Positions 16,713 through 27,539 are shown, counted from the first letter of the stretch. The stretch is DNA of 64,000 nucleotides from Euryarchaeota archaeon UBA462 (GCA_002506755.1 DAYD01000004.1:1-64000), one strand, 5' to 3'. A program made the numbers and translations. Notes: generated by a model from the sequence alone, not told the origin.

Positions 16713-18776
16713 ATGAGTCTGGACCCTTTCCTGCGACCCATCATGGAGCCGATTGGAGACATTAGTGAGCCTCAGTCTCTTGATTCAGTAGCACTTGGTT
16801 TCATGTGTGGTTTGGAGATCCATCAACAATTGGCAACTAGAAAGCTACATTCCAGAATGCCCAGCGAGCTCTATGAACTCAAGCTCGATGAAATCCCAGA
16901 TGACTGGAAGAGATCAATCAGAAGGCTGAGGGCTTCCGAAGGAGAGGCGGGTGCAACTGATGTGGCAGCTAGGTTTGAACAGAGGAGGAACAGATCCTTC
17001 GAATATGTCCAATCCCCAAATGCGGGTCTGATAGAACTGGATGAGGCTCCCCCTCGAGATCATGATTCAGAAGCTGTTGACGTTGTACTTACAATTGCTG
17101 CTTTGATGGAAGCTAACCCCATTCCAAGGCTTCAGGCGATGAGAAAGACTGTAGTTGATGGTTCAAACACCAGCGGGTTCCAGAGAACAACGATAGTCGC
17201 AACCGGGGGCGAAATAGAGGTTGACTCTGCAAAAATCGGTGTTGATCTGATTTCATTGGAAGAGGACTCGGCAAGAAAGCTAGATACACGATTATCTGAT
17301 GATGGCGAGATAGTCGTATACAACCTAGACAGGCTAGGCATGCCCTTAGTAGAAGTTGCAACGTCACCCGATGTCAGATCTCCAGAGCACGCGAAACACA
17401 CTGCAATAGCGCTAGGTAGGATACTAAGGGATACCAGAAGAGTCCGAAGGGGCCTGGGCTCGATAAGACAAGACCTCAATGTGAGCATTGCATGCGGGGA
17501 CAGAGTGGAAATAAAGGGGTGTCAGGATTTAGATTGGATTCCTCTGATAATTAGATTGGAGATGGCCAGACAGTTGCATTTCTATCGTTTAGCCAATCGA
17601 TTGCGGAAAAATGCCTCCCTACCCCCACTCCCGCCCAATCGGGATCTTGACTCATCTCCAATAGAGAACAGGGTCGCTCTGTCCGCATCAAAGAGAATAC
17701 CATTGGAGATAATCGACCTATCCGATCCTCTTTCTTCTTGCGAGTCGCAGAAGATCTCCAATGCAGTAGAAAATGGCTCCTCTATCCTTGCAGTCCGCTT
17801 GCCCGGCTTCTCAGGATTTCTAGGAAGTAGAACATTTGATAATCAGGGGGCTCAACTTCCTAGGCTGGGAAGAGAGCTTGCAAGTGCCGCCAAGCTAGCA
17901 GGAGTAGCAGGTATTTTCCATTCAGACGAGCTTCCCGCATACGGGATCTCAGACTCCGATGTAACTACCGCTCGAGAAAACCTAGAGCTAATGGAGGATG
18001 ATGCCTTCGTTCTTTGCGTAGCACCGTTCTGGCAGGCAGAGTTGGCATTGGAGTCGGTTGTCAATCGTGCTAGGCAAGCCTACCATAGGATCAGCAAGGA
18101 AGTCAGGAATGTAGTGATAAAGAAAGGAAAGCCGGAAGATGGAACTACAACTGCCCTAAGGCCCCTGCCCGGAGGTGCCAGAATGTACCCGGAGACAGAT
18201 ATCCCAGTGTTGAAGATTACAAAGGAACGCTGGGAAGATATACTAGGAAAACTTCCTCTTACATCGGAAGAAAGGGCAATTCGCTTATCGGCTCTAGATA
18301 TCTCTGAGAATCAGAAGGAGGCAATCCTGAATGGGGAGCTAGACGACCTTCTCATCGAAGGAATCGAAGGCCCTTTACGGCTGCAAGCTAGGTCATGGGC
18401 CAGTGCGCTGCTCGATCATGGTTCCGAGAAGCCGAAATCTCTTGCAGTAGCAGTACATCTAATCGAGGTAGGAAAGATGTCTAGGGATGGCCTAGAGAAG
18501 CTCATAATAGAATCGAAGGAGGGAGAACTTGAAGGAATTATTCAATGGATGACTTTAGAGGCTGCTTCTAGAGGTTTAGTGCCTGCAGACACTAATTCTA
18601 TTCAACTAGCTGTGGAAGAGGTGATAGAGGAGCGAGGAGAATATGTCAGAGATCAGGGAATGGCCGCGATCGGCCCTCTGATGGGAGTGGTAATGGGTAA
18701 GCTAGGTGGAGCTGCAGATGGGAAGATTGTAAGCGAAATTTTGAAACGGAATATTAACGAAATATTAAATCAATAA
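16713..18776 (+). CDS. gatE: Glutamyl-tRNA(Gln) amidotransferase subunit E (GatE)
   Basis: The tRNA-binding subunit of the archaeal GatDE complex, which converts Glu-tRNA(Gln) to Gln-tRNA(Gln). The N-terminus has GLEIHQQLATRKLHSRMPS, the GatB/GatE signature. It continues with the catalytic-core blocks GFQRTTIVATGG and PLVEVATSPDVRSPEHA, then GLGSIRQDLNVSI. The middle region (about residues 385-520) would be the AspRS-like insertion specific to GatE, and the C-terminus is a GatB/YqeY-type tail. The ATG at 16713 is preferred because the longer frame from 16653 lies inside mcm. The partner gatD is not in the window. Confidence 0.94.
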   Translation: MSLDPFLRPIMEPIGDISEPQSLDSVALGFMCGLEIHQQLATRKLHSRMPSELYELKLDEIPDDWKRSIRRLRASEGEAGATDVAARFEQRRNRSFEYVQSPNAGLIELDEAPPRDHDSEAVDVVLTIAALMEANPIPRLQAMRKTVVDGSNTSGFQRTTIVATGGEIEVDSAKIGVDLISLEEDSARKLDTRLSDDGEIVVYNLDRLGMPLVEVATSPDVRSPEHAKHTAIALGRILRDTRRVRRGLGSIRQDLNVSIACGDRVEIKGCQDLDWIPLIIRLEMARQLHFYRLANRLRKNASLPPLPPNRDLDSSPIENRVALSASKRIPLEIIDLSDPLSSCESQKISNAVENGSSILAVRLPGFSGFLGSRTFDNQGAQLPRLGRELASAAKLAGVAGIFHSDELPAYGISDSDVTTARENLELMEDDAFVLCVAPFWQAELALESVVNRARQAYHRISKEVRNVVIKKGKPEDGTTTALRPLPGGARMYPETDIPVLKITKERWEDILGKLPLTSEERAIRLSALDISENQKEAILNGELDDLLIEGIEGPLRLQARSWASALLDHGSEKPKSLAVAVHLIEVGKMSRDGLEKLIIESKEGELEGIIQWMTLEAASRGLVPADTNSIQLAVEEVIEERGEYVRDQGMAAIGPLMGVVMGKLGGAADGKIVSEILKRNINEILNQ

Positions 18777-18838
18777 TAAATGACTACTTACAGGTTAACA
18801 ACTAACTTATTAGACCAGACACGAAACCAGAAGGCTCT

Positions 18839-19396
18839 ATGTCTGATATCACAAAGGCCCTCTCTGGGGTAGCCGTTATTGCAGTAATTATGCTAGCACC
18901 CTCAATAAGCGACCGACTGAACGAAGAAGCTGCATCTTACGTCAATGATAGCGACTCGGCTCACGATGGATTGCCTGAAACATGGGTTAATTCACAGGCT
19001 CTTTGCGTACTTTTTCCCTCAGAAGCCGCACACGCAAAGTTCTCATCAGGAGTAACCATGATCGAGTTTGATGGCTCCACAATAGGTGTGAATATGGACT
19101 ACAACGGCACGGGTGCATGTGTTGGAGGATTTTCTGGTTTTGAAAATGGCAAGGATCTGATGGATAGCGCTGTAAATGCGTCATCCCCCGATCTTTCATA
19201 CAACTCGACGGAGTTTTCATTCGGTTTGCAAATAGATTCCATAGGCGGCATAGAACCGTGTGATGCCTACTCTTGCACTGACTCTTCCGGAGCTTATTGG
19301 TCGCTCTATCATAATGGGGGCCACTCAATGGTTGGAATATCTGACATGATACTTTCCGAGGGGGACGTAGTCCTGTGGAAGATAGAGACTTGGTAG
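18839..19396 (+). CDS. Secreted DUF4430-like (transcobalamin-like) protein
   Basis: A 185-residue protein with an N-terminal hydrophobic segment (ALSGVAVIAVIMLAPSI), probably a signal or anchor. The last about 45 residues (SGAYWSLYHNGGHSMVGISD...GDVVLWKIETW) match the pattern of the DUF4430 / transcobalamin-like C-terminal domain. That domain binds cobalamin in transcobalamin and is often paired with ECF transporters. Four cysteines (including EPCDAYSCTD) could form disulphides outside the cell. The next gene, 57 bases on, is an ECF S-component, which supports an uptake role. The family call rests on the C-terminal pattern alone; the ligand is inferred. Confidence 0.6.
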   Translation: MSDITKALSGVAVIAVIMLAPSISDRLNEEAASYVNDSDSAHDGLPETWVNSQALCVLFPSEAAHAKFSSGVTMIEFDGSTIGVNMDYNGTGACVGGFSGFENGKDLMDSAVNASSPDLSYNSTEFSFGLQIDSIGGIEPCDAYSCTDSSGAYWSLYHNGGHSMVGISDMILSEGDVVLWKIETW

Positions 19397-19453
19397 GATT
19401 ACAGATTCGCAATCATCAAGTGCGGCGTACCTTCCAATCAAGCGGGGATCACC

Positions 19454-20107
19454 ATGTATGGGATACACGACGTTGCGCTTTCTCCTCTCGAAGAGTCAGT
19501 AATCAACCTAGCAATCGTATCTGCGATAGTCGTTGCCCTGATTAAAGGGGAACGTAAGCTGGAGGATAGAAACACATTCGCAATGCTCTCATTATTAGCG
19601 ATTTTTGGAGTCTCGGGCCGAATACTTCTGGAACCAATTCCAAACGTTCAGCCGGTGACAGTCATTGTGCTTCTGGCTGGAATATACTTTGGTGCGCCTC
19701 GAGCAATTGCGCTATCTGGAATCATAGCATTGTCCTCAAACTTGATTTTACTTGGACATGGACCTTGGACCCTATTCCAAGTGATTGGTTGGGGGACAGT
19801 CGGCCTAATAGGCGCACTTCTCTCAGAACATTTGCTGAAAGAGGGCCGTTTAGAGTTAAACAGGGTGGCATTAGCCTCTGTTGTTTCCGCATTCTTGTTT
19901 GATTGGATAGTCTCTTTGAGCATTCTTCTGAACACTGACGCCTCTTTTCTCATGCCATATCTCGTAAACGGCCTACTGTTCGACCTCTATCATGCGGTTG
20001 GAAATCTCGTGTTTGTTGCGTGGATAGCAAACCCCATGGGAGAAATTATGCTGCGGCACAGAAAGGAACCGAGAATCAAAACGGTGAGTCAAGTTGTCAC
20101 AAGCTGA
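19454..20107 (+). CDS. ECF-type transporter S (substrate-binding) component
   Basis: A 217-residue integral membrane protein with about six hydrophobic segments. Features of ECF S-components are IFGVSGRILLEPIPNVQPVT, ARAIALSGIIALSSNLILLG-like loops around residues 75-100, GPWTLFQVIGWGTVGLIGAL, and a late FDLYHAVGNLVF helix. The arrangement resembles cobalamin- or riboflavin-type S units. It follows a DUF4430-like secreted gene, a pairing known for predicted cobalamin uptake. No EcfT or EcfA genes are in the window, so a shared energising module would have to be elsewhere. The substrate is inferred. Confidence 0.75.
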   Translation: MYGIHDVALSPLEESVINLAIVSAIVVALIKGERKLEDRNTFAMLSLLAIFGVSGRILLEPIPNVQPVTVIVLLAGIYFGAPRAIALSGIIALSSNLILLGHGPWTLFQVIGWGTVGLIGALLSEHLLKEGRLELNRVALASVVSAFLFDWIVSLSILLNTDASFLMPYLVNGLLFDLYHAVGNLVFVAWIANPMGEIMLRHRKEPRIKTVSQVVTS

Positions 20108-20117
20108 TGAAATCACC

Positions 20118-20462
20118 ATGGTACTGGTCACTAGGGCAGATTTACAACTCTCTAAGGGAAAACTTGCTGCTCAGTGCGGCCACGCGAGTATGGAATGCGC
20201 GCTTAGGGCTAAGAAGCTTGCACCTAGGATGTTGGATAACTATCGTCGAGGTGGTGCTCGCAAGATAGTCTGCAAAGCACCGAGTCGAGATTCGATAAGG
20301 AAGATTCTATCACGAGCGAAAAAGGCAGGATTAGTTTGCTATCTTGTCAAGGATGCGGGCCACACGGAAATCCCTCCTGGGACTGAGACAGTTGTGGGAA
20401 TAGGGCCAGGTTCCAGGAGAGAAATTGATAAGATAACCGGAGATCTTCCACTAGTGGGATGA
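20118..20462 (+). CDS. pth2: Peptidyl-tRNA hydrolase, archaeal type (Pth2)
   Basis: Frees tRNA from peptidyl-tRNAs that drop off the ribosome. The 114-residue product begins MVLVTRADLQLSKGKLAAQC, with the conserved GK...AAQ.GHA block of Pth2. It continues with LVKDAGHTEIPPGTETVVGI and ends GPGSRREIDKITGDLPLV, matching the family's C-terminal Gly-Pro and Asp residues. A longer frame from a TTG at 20094 overlaps the preceding gene. The ATG at 20118 is preferred because Pth2 proteins begin just before this strand. Confidence 0.94.
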   Translation: MVLVTRADLQLSKGKLAAQCGHASMECALRAKKLAPRMLDNYRRGGARKIVCKAPSRDSIRKILSRAKKAGLVCYLVKDAGHTEIPPGTETVVGIGPGSRREIDKITGDLPLVG

Positions 20463-20520
20463 TTGCGTTTCTCAGGTCAACTGGCATAAGAATCATGAGC
20501 GAAATCATTCTCGTGATGAC

Positions 20521-21042
20521 ATGGTCACACAGGCGCCCCTTTCGGATGAAGCCCGCTCAGACCTACTGTCCCGGTGCCCGGGAATAAGCGGCCTAAAGGA
20601 CTGGCTAGATGGAATTGATAGGAGGCCAGGGCTGGATGAGCTGGACTCTAAACTCTCCAGTTTAGAGCTTAACATAGCTGCTCTCGAGGAATGCATAGGC
20701 TACTCAGAAGATGGGTACCAGAGAAACGTAATCAGCAAGAACGAGCATTACGAGCTAGTTGCAATATGCTGGACTCCAGGGCAGGATACCCCCATTCATG
20801 ATCACGTTGGTAGCGATTGCGCATTCCTAATCGTATCGGGAGTTTCCACTGAAACGATCTACGAAGCAAACGAGGAAGGAAAGGCCAATCCAGTTTCTTC
20901 AAGGAGATACATGCCAGGCGAGGTGTGTGCTGCTGATGAGCCGGATATTCATCGAGTTTCCAACGACGATGACTCCAATCTCATTAACCTCCACGTCTAC
21001 ACCCCACCACTGAGCGGGTTCAATTTCTACGACGCGGTTTAG
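20521..21042 (+). CDS. Cysteine dioxygenase-family cupin enzyme
   Basis: A 173-residue cupin that probably oxidises cysteine or a related thiol to its sulphinate with non-haem iron. The iron ligands are H93, H95 and H144 (PIHDHVGSDC and PDIHRVSN). Cys100 sits at the same spacing as the crosslinking Cys of mammalian CDO, and Tyr160 in LHVYTPP sits at the position of its Tyr partner. Many bacterial CDOs have Gly instead of that Cys. The length is normal for the shorter prokaryotic forms. The gene is convergent with the coiled-coil gene, 4 bases from its stop. Activity on 3-mercaptopropionate instead of cysteine remains possible. Confidence 0.85.
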   Translation: MVTQAPLSDEARSDLLSRCPGISGLKDWLDGIDRRPGLDELDSKLSSLELNIAALEECIGYSEDGYQRNVISKNEHYELVAICWTPGQDTPIHDHVGSDCAFLIVSGVSTETIYEANEEGKANPVSSRRYMPGEVCAADEPDIHRVSNDDDSNLINLHVYTPPLSGFNFYDAV

Positions 21043-21046
21043 AGGA

Positions 21047-22591
<1,545 letters not shown>

Positions 22592-22654
22592 TTATGGATT
22601 TGACCAAATAAATGAGTCAAAATAAACGACGATATCTTGCTATCTTCATTTATA

Positions 22655-23926
22655 TCAAATATCATCTTGGTACTCTTGCAGAACTTCGCGAAACAACTTG
22701 ATGTCTGACTCAAATGTTTCTGGTAGTAGCGGCCCAAATGAGAATCTGAAGAATCGGGAATAAGGAGTGTCATATTCCGGGTCCTTTGAATGGGGTCTTG
22801 CCATATCGCAGTCCGATGCGCAAAGTATGGCTGCTCCCCGCTTGAAGAGCCTTCGATTCAATTCTGAGCTTTCCATACCCTCGGGAAGCTCCAGCCAGTG
22901 GTAGAAACCTCCATTCCCGGTGTAGACCCCTAGGCCCATTTCCTCAAATGCCCTCCCATAACGGTTCCTTTGCCAGTTGTAGTGCTCCTCCACAGCCTTC
23001 CTAGCCTTCTTGACACGCTCTGGCTTCAGAAGCTCAACCGCGTAGTGTTGAGAAGGGTGACTCACGCCGCCCATTCCGAAGCTAGAGTAGTTTGACATGG
23101 TCTCAACATTTGTCTTACTCGCTATTATCCAACCTATCCTTATTCCCGGTGATTGCAGCCCCTTAGTACAGGCACCAGCAAGAAAGATATTGCTGTTATC
23201 AAGATCATTTACGTACTCGATACCGCTTACGGAGGGGGAGTGAAACATCTCGTAAGCCTCGTCAAGAAGTATCCCATTGCCGGGTTCTTCTGCCATACCG
23301 ATTAACTCTTCCAGCTCCTCCCCCCATCGAGTCTGGCCAGATGGATTCTGAGGATTGGAGATTACTGGCATCAGTGCGGTCCCAGAAGCCACCCCGCTTC
23401 TATCGAAGTACTCCGAGTTGTCTGGATGGAAACCGTTCTCCTTTGTGAAGGGCACAATGCCGTAATCAGTATCGGTCTGGGTCAGTATGTCCAGATAAGC
23501 CGGCCATTCAATATTCCCAATCCTGACGCTGACATGCTTCTTCAGGAAGGCCATCACAGTGTAAATCCCAGGTCGACCTCCAGCGAAAACCATCACATTT
23601 TCGGGGGTAATCTGGGACCCATATTGACTATTGTAGAAATTCACGATGGATTCTCGTAGCTTCGGGTGACCCCAGGCCTTAGGATAGAATCGGTCTTCCC
23701 ACGTGACTTCCACACTTCCCGGAAGTGGGGGGCCATCGAACTTCTCTAGCGGAGTCGTGAGAGGGAATCCTTGCGACCAAGGATGGGTCCCCTCCTCTCC
23801 CATGAAGCTCCCAAAGGAGTCCCTGAAAGCGTAAAGGGTCTCATAGATACCCATTGGGGGGCAGTTGTCGGACAAGAATGACTCCACTTTCCTGCCCGCC
23901 ATAGGGGTCCGTGAGGACTCATACAA
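22655..23926 (-). CDS. PLP-dependent aminotransferase, class I/II fold
   Basis: A 423-residue fold-type I enzyme. Family features are VFAGGRPGIYTVM near the cofactor site, VISNPQNPSGQTRW (the NPxNPTG motif), GILLDEAYEMFHSP with the Asp that holds the PLP nitrogen, and the Schiff-base Lys in AGACTKGLQSPGIRIGW. The C-terminal domain has GNGGFYHWLELPEGM. The amino donor cannot be told from sequence; aspartate/alanine-type or biosynthetic roles are possible. A second start at 23902 (MAGRKVES) may be the real one. It shares the minus strand with the coiled-coil gene, 63 bases upstream of it. Confidence 0.85.
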   Translation of the reverse strand: MYESSRTPMAGRKVESFLSDNCPPMGIYETLYAFRDSFGSFMGEEGTHPWSQGFPLTTPLEKFDGPPLPGSVEVTWEDRFYPKAWGHPKLRESIVNFYNSQYGSQITPENVMVFAGGRPGIYTVMAFLKKHVSVRIGNIEWPAYLDILTQTDTDYGIVPFTKENGFHPDNSEYFDRSGVASGTALMPVISNPQNPSGQTRWGEELEELIGMAEEPGNGILLDEAYEMFHSPSVSGIEYVNDLDNSNIFLAGACTKGLQSPGIRIGWIIASKTNVETMSNYSSFGMGGVSHPSQHYAVELLKPERVKKARKAVEEHYNWQRNRYGRAFEEMGLGVYTGNGGFYHWLELPEGMESSELNRRLFKRGAAILCASDCDMARPHSKDPEYDTPYSRFFRFSFGPLLPETFESDIKLFREVLQEYQDDI

Positions 23927-23996
23927 ATTAGCTTGACCTTCGTATTGAAAAGTCTGAAATACTTCTGTAAATCGTTATTATCATGGCTCTTTCTCG

Positions 23997-26900
23997 ATGC
24001 CCATGACAGGACCCCACAATGTAGGAAGAATTACCTCGATCGCAATGATAATACTGCTGATTGGGATGTCTGCTAGCCCATTAATGACATCCACGGACAG
24101 ACAGCTCTTGGAGGATGAGGGTGATCGATTTTACACGTCTGGGTCAAACAACGCACCTGGCTTCACCTCAGGATCAATCTACACAGATGCTACAATCGCA
24201 AGTGGTAGGGGGACCGTCTGCATGGTAATGCAGGACCAGTCCCTGAAGTGCTGGGGCGCGAATAACCAAGGCCAACTGGGGAACGGAGAAGCAGGTAACG
24301 GCACACATTCAACGGTACCAGTGACGGTATCCGAAGCTGCTAACATGTCATTCAGAGAGGTCGCAGTCGGCTACTACAATGCATGTGCAGTCACAACCTC
24401 GGACGAGGTTTACTGCTGGGGATCGGGAAGGATGGGACAACTAGGAAGGAACACTTGTGAACTGAATCCAGACGGTGGCAATTGGTGGAATGGACTTTGT
24501 TTCAACCATGGGGACAAGGCCCCTCAGAAGGTGCAATTCCCGGGTAACTCAACAGTTAAGACGATGGTCTCGGGTGAGTCGGGTCACTCCTGTGCAATTC
24601 TCGAAAATGGGTCAGTCTCATGCTGGGGCTACAACCACCGCGGACAACTGGGTTACGCATTCGACATTGATGAAAATTATACCTTTTGCCGCTACGCAAA
24701 TGATTTTGAAGTCGATGCCCCCGACCACCAATGCAATCGTTTTAGTGCAGTCGGAGCTCCTAACCTAGTCAAATTCCCTGATGACAGGCCCGCCGTCTCG
24801 GTCTCCGTGGGGGGCTCGCATTCATGCGCAGTTTTGGATAACAACAGCGTCTACTGCTGGGGAGAATCCGGTAAAATGGGTCAAGAGCCCGGCTATTACG
24901 TCACATCGACTACACATCAATTCAGCAGTCAAGACTCCGTGCTGAACCTTACTGATTCTACGTCTTTCAGCTCTCAAGGGGGCAATGGACTGCTACGCCA
25001 AGTTGACAGCAATGGAAACTTTGTCTGGCAGGGGGAGTTCGTATGGCAGGGAAAGGTCGGAGATACCCTAACTGGGGTTGCATGGGCCTATGGCGGCCCT
25101 AGCGCATCAGTCCCTGCTGGCTCGACCGTTTTCTCTGGAATCCAGTTTGAACCAGTTCACGTTCCAATGCCAGAAGGTAGAGGGGCAGTCGCAGTGGAAG
25201 GCGGTGGGGTATTCACAGTCGCCATCCTCGACAATGGATCACTGGCATACTGGGGCCAAGGAGGTGTCTGGAATCCCGGCGACCCAGACAACAATGGGAT
25301 GCAGCCAGTAATCAATGAGGAGGTACCGCAAGGAAGGACTGCACTATCATTCGCACAAGCCTCTTCCTTCGGTTGCGCCATCCTTGACGGCAATCAGGCC
25401 TACTGCGGAGGTCAGAACACCAACGGGCAGCTGGGGAACGGTGGGGCCAGCAGCTCTGTATCACCCCTAACTCAGGTATCTGGTGGCCACGAGTTCGTTG
25501 GTTTGACCACGATGGGTCAGTGGTTCTCCGCTGACTGGGATCAGAACAGCAGTCTCGAATGGGGCTCAACCGAGTCCACGTGCGCAATTACAGCCGACTC
25601 CAAAGTCTACTGCTGGGGTGCCAACACCAGAGGCCAACTTGGGTCGTATTACCCTGGAGAGGGTGGCATTGACGACCCGTACCCCAACAGCAACGAACCA
25701 GACCCCATCCAGTCCTACACGAACAACCTCGCCAGCCTATCAGACAGGGACCCCGATTCGGATGGGATCATATCTATGGCCGACCCCCTACCTATGGGTT
25801 GCCCAGCTGGGCACTACGCGGTGGGTGACCCCTTGGAATGCTCCGAGGTGACCCCTGCCGGCTACTACTCGCCCGAGTACTCAGAGGAGCAGTTCCCATG
25901 CCTGACGGGATATTACCAGCCACTTGCCGAGCAAGCATCGTGCATCCCTGCTGACCCCGGAAACTTCGTATCTGGAGAGGCATCTACGGAACAGACTCCC
26001 TGCAGCCCCGGTACCTACCAACCTGCATCACTGGCGTCAGATTGCATCACCGCAAGCTCGGGACACTACGTAGCCCTATCTGGGGCAACCAATCAGGACC
26101 CCTGCTTGGCCGGAACATGGCAGAGCTCCACCGGCCAGACCTCCTGCATCACCGCAAGCTCGGGACACTTCGTCGAATCTTCGGGATCAGACGCCCAAGA
26201 CAAATGCCAACAGGGGCAGTTCCAGCCTAGCGAAGGCTCCACCTCTTGCTTAAATGCAGAGCCGGGCCACTATGTCGATATCCTAGGATCCGCCGAGCAG
26301 ATACCATGTTCCGTCGGAAAATACATGCCTGGTACCGGTGCATCAGAATGCACAGAGGCCTCCGCAGGAAACTATGTTGACTCAGAGGGGCAGTCATCCC
26401 AGTCCCTCTGCCCAGCGGGCACCTACCAGCCGCAGAAGGCCCAAGCGTCTTGTTTGGAATCATCTCCAGGAAACTACACCAACTTCGATGGCGCTACTAA
26501 CCAGGTGGAATGCCCAGCCGGAACCTTCCAGTCGTCCCCCGGGCAGACCTCTTGCGAAAACTCCCAACCAGGAAACTACTCAGCACCTGGATCGAGCTCT
26601 CCGACCCCATGCCCGTCAGGTACCTACTCCGAGTTTGCAGGGCAGTCACAGTGCACCCCTGCTGATCCGGGAAGCTACGTGGACTTTGACGGTGCAACAG
26701 GCCAGACCCCGTGTCCTGAGGGGCAATATCAGGCCGAGTCTGGATCAGGCTCGTGCATCGAACCTGCTCCCGGGGAGGTGGCCTCACCTGACGGAACATC
26801 CACCGTGTCGTGTACACCGGGGAACTACCGACCAGATGGGCAGACATCGTGCATACCGGCTTCGCCAGGACACTACGTATCGGAGGAAGGGGCCTCCTCA

Positions 26901-27539
26901 CAGACCCCTTGCGAGCCAGGTACCTACAGGTCGACCGCAGGAAAGACCAGTTGCATGGATGCGACTCCAGGTAGCTATGTACCAGAGGAGGGTGCATCAG
27001 ACCAAATCCCGTGCCCAAAGGGCGAATACCAGAATGTTGGCGGCCAAGAGTCGTGCCAAGAGGCAATGCCAGGGCACTCCGTCCCCGAGGAGGGTGCCAT
27101 GTCACAGACGAGCTGCAGACCAGGCAGTTTCCAGCCCGACCAAGGACAGGAATCCTGTTTAGAAGCAGACCCAGGTAACTTTGTCCAATCATCCGGGGCT
27201 ACCTCGCAAACCCCCTGTCAGCCAGGAACCTTCCAGTCATCCGAGGGATCCAGGAGCTGCGATCTAGCACAACCAGGGAACTTCGTAGCAGAGGAGGGTG
27301 CCACTGAGCAGACAGAGTGCCCCAGTGGCCAGGAGCAGGAGTATAGCGGCCAGACCGAGTGCACCGATGTCGAGAGGCCTCTAATGCTGACACTGCTCAT
27401 TTTCGCCGTACCATCCGTTGTTCTTGGCACGATGGCCATTCTATACATCTCTGGAAGGAAGAAACAGGAAGGGAGCCGGGGGAAGGCCTACATGTACTCC
27501 GAGGATCTAACAGTAGGACAGATAAGGAAGAAGGATTAG
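23997..27539 (+). CDS. Giant surface protein with RCC1-like repeats and 16 Cys-rich repeats
   Basis: An 1180-residue exported protein. It begins with a signal sequence (SIAMIILLIGMSASPLM). Residues about 70-580 hold at least seven RCC1-type blade motifs of the form CWG-x-N-x-x-GQLG, as in SLKCWGANNQGQLGNG and KVYCWGANTRGQLGSY. A short Asp-rich segment (DRDPDSDGI) follows. Then come 16 tandem repeats of about 34 residues, each C-x-x-G-x-Y/F-Q...SC...PGxY/F-V...GA-x-x-Q-x-x, the GCC2/GCC3 (ephrin-receptor-like) type. A C-terminal membrane helix (LMLTLLIFAVPSVVLGTMAI) with a basic cytoplasmic tail anchors it. It is probably a cell-surface adhesion or recognition protein. Its ligand is unknown. 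Confidence 0.85.
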   Translation: MPMTGPHNVGRITSIAMIILLIGMSASPLMTSTDRQLLEDEGDRFYTSGSNNAPGFTSGSIYTDATIASGRGTVCMVMQDQSLKCWGANNQGQLGNGEAGNGTHSTVPVTVSEAANMSFREVAVGYYNACAVTTSDEVYCWGSGRMGQLGRNTCELNPDGGNWWNGLCFNHGDKAPQKVQFPGNSTVKTMVSGESGHSCAILENGSVSCWGYNHRGQLGYAFDIDENYTFCRYANDFEVDAPDHQCNRFSAVGAPNLVKFPDDRPAVSVSVGGSHSCAVLDNNSVYCWGESGKMGQEPGYYVTSTTHQFSSQDSVLNLTDSTSFSSQGGNGLLRQVDSNGNFVWQGEFVWQGKVGDTLTGVAWAYGGPSASVPAGSTVFSGIQFEPVHVPMPEGRGAVAVEGGGVFTVAILDNGSLAYWGQGGVWNPGDPDNNGMQPVINEEVPQGRTALSFAQASSFGCAILDGNQAYCGGQNTNGQLGNGGASSSVSPLTQVSGGHEFVGLTTMGQWFSADWDQNSSLEWGSTESTCAITADSKVYCWGANTRGQLGSYYPGEGGIDDPYPNSNEPDPIQSYTNNLASLSDRDPDSDGIISMADPLPMGCPAGHYAVGDPLECSEVTPAGYYSPEYSEEQFPCLTGYYQPLAEQASCIPADPGNFVSGEASTEQTPCSPGTYQPASLASDCITASSGHYVALSGATNQDPCLAGTWQSSTGQTSCITASSGHFVESSGSDAQDKCQQGQFQPSEGSTSCLNAEPGHYVDILGSAEQIPCSVGKYMPGTGASECTEASAGNYVDSEGQSSQSLCPAGTYQPQKAQASCLESSPGNYTNFDGATNQVECPAGTFQSSPGQTSCENSQPGNYSAPGSSSPTPCPSGTYSEFAGQSQCTPADPGSYVDFDGATGQTPCPEGQYQAESGSGSCIEPAPGEVASPDGTSTVSCTPGNYRPDGQTSCIPASPGHYVSEEGASSQTPCEPGTYRSTAGKTSCMDATPGSYVPEEGASDQIPCPKGEYQNVGGQESCQEAMPGHSVPEEGAMSQTSCRPGSFQPDQGQESCLEADPGNFVQSSGATSQTPCQPGTFQSSEGSRSCDLAQPGNFVAEEGATEQTECPSGQEQEYSGQTECTDVERPLMLTLLIFAVPSVVLGTMAILYISGRKKQEGSRGKAYMYSEDLTVGQIRKKD
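25800..27360 (+). repeat. Array of 16 tandem ~102-base coding repeats
   Basis: The Cys-rich repeats are encoded by a tandem array with a period of about 102 bases (34 codons). Most copies have diverged, but a 25-base stretch at 26043-26067 recurs exactly at 26145-26169, one period later. That indicates recent duplication or gene conversion between neighbouring units. All units stay in frame. Confidence 0.8.

Noticed and set aside
26338..27192. Long open frames on both strands through the Cys-repeat region
   Set aside because: They are by-products of the repeat composition; the RCC1 frame has signal, motif and anchor features and explains the region.
25800..27360. Regular 102-base repeats that could look like a CRISPR array
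   Set aside because: The repeats are in frame, encode Cys-rich protein units and have no unique spacers or flanking cas genes.
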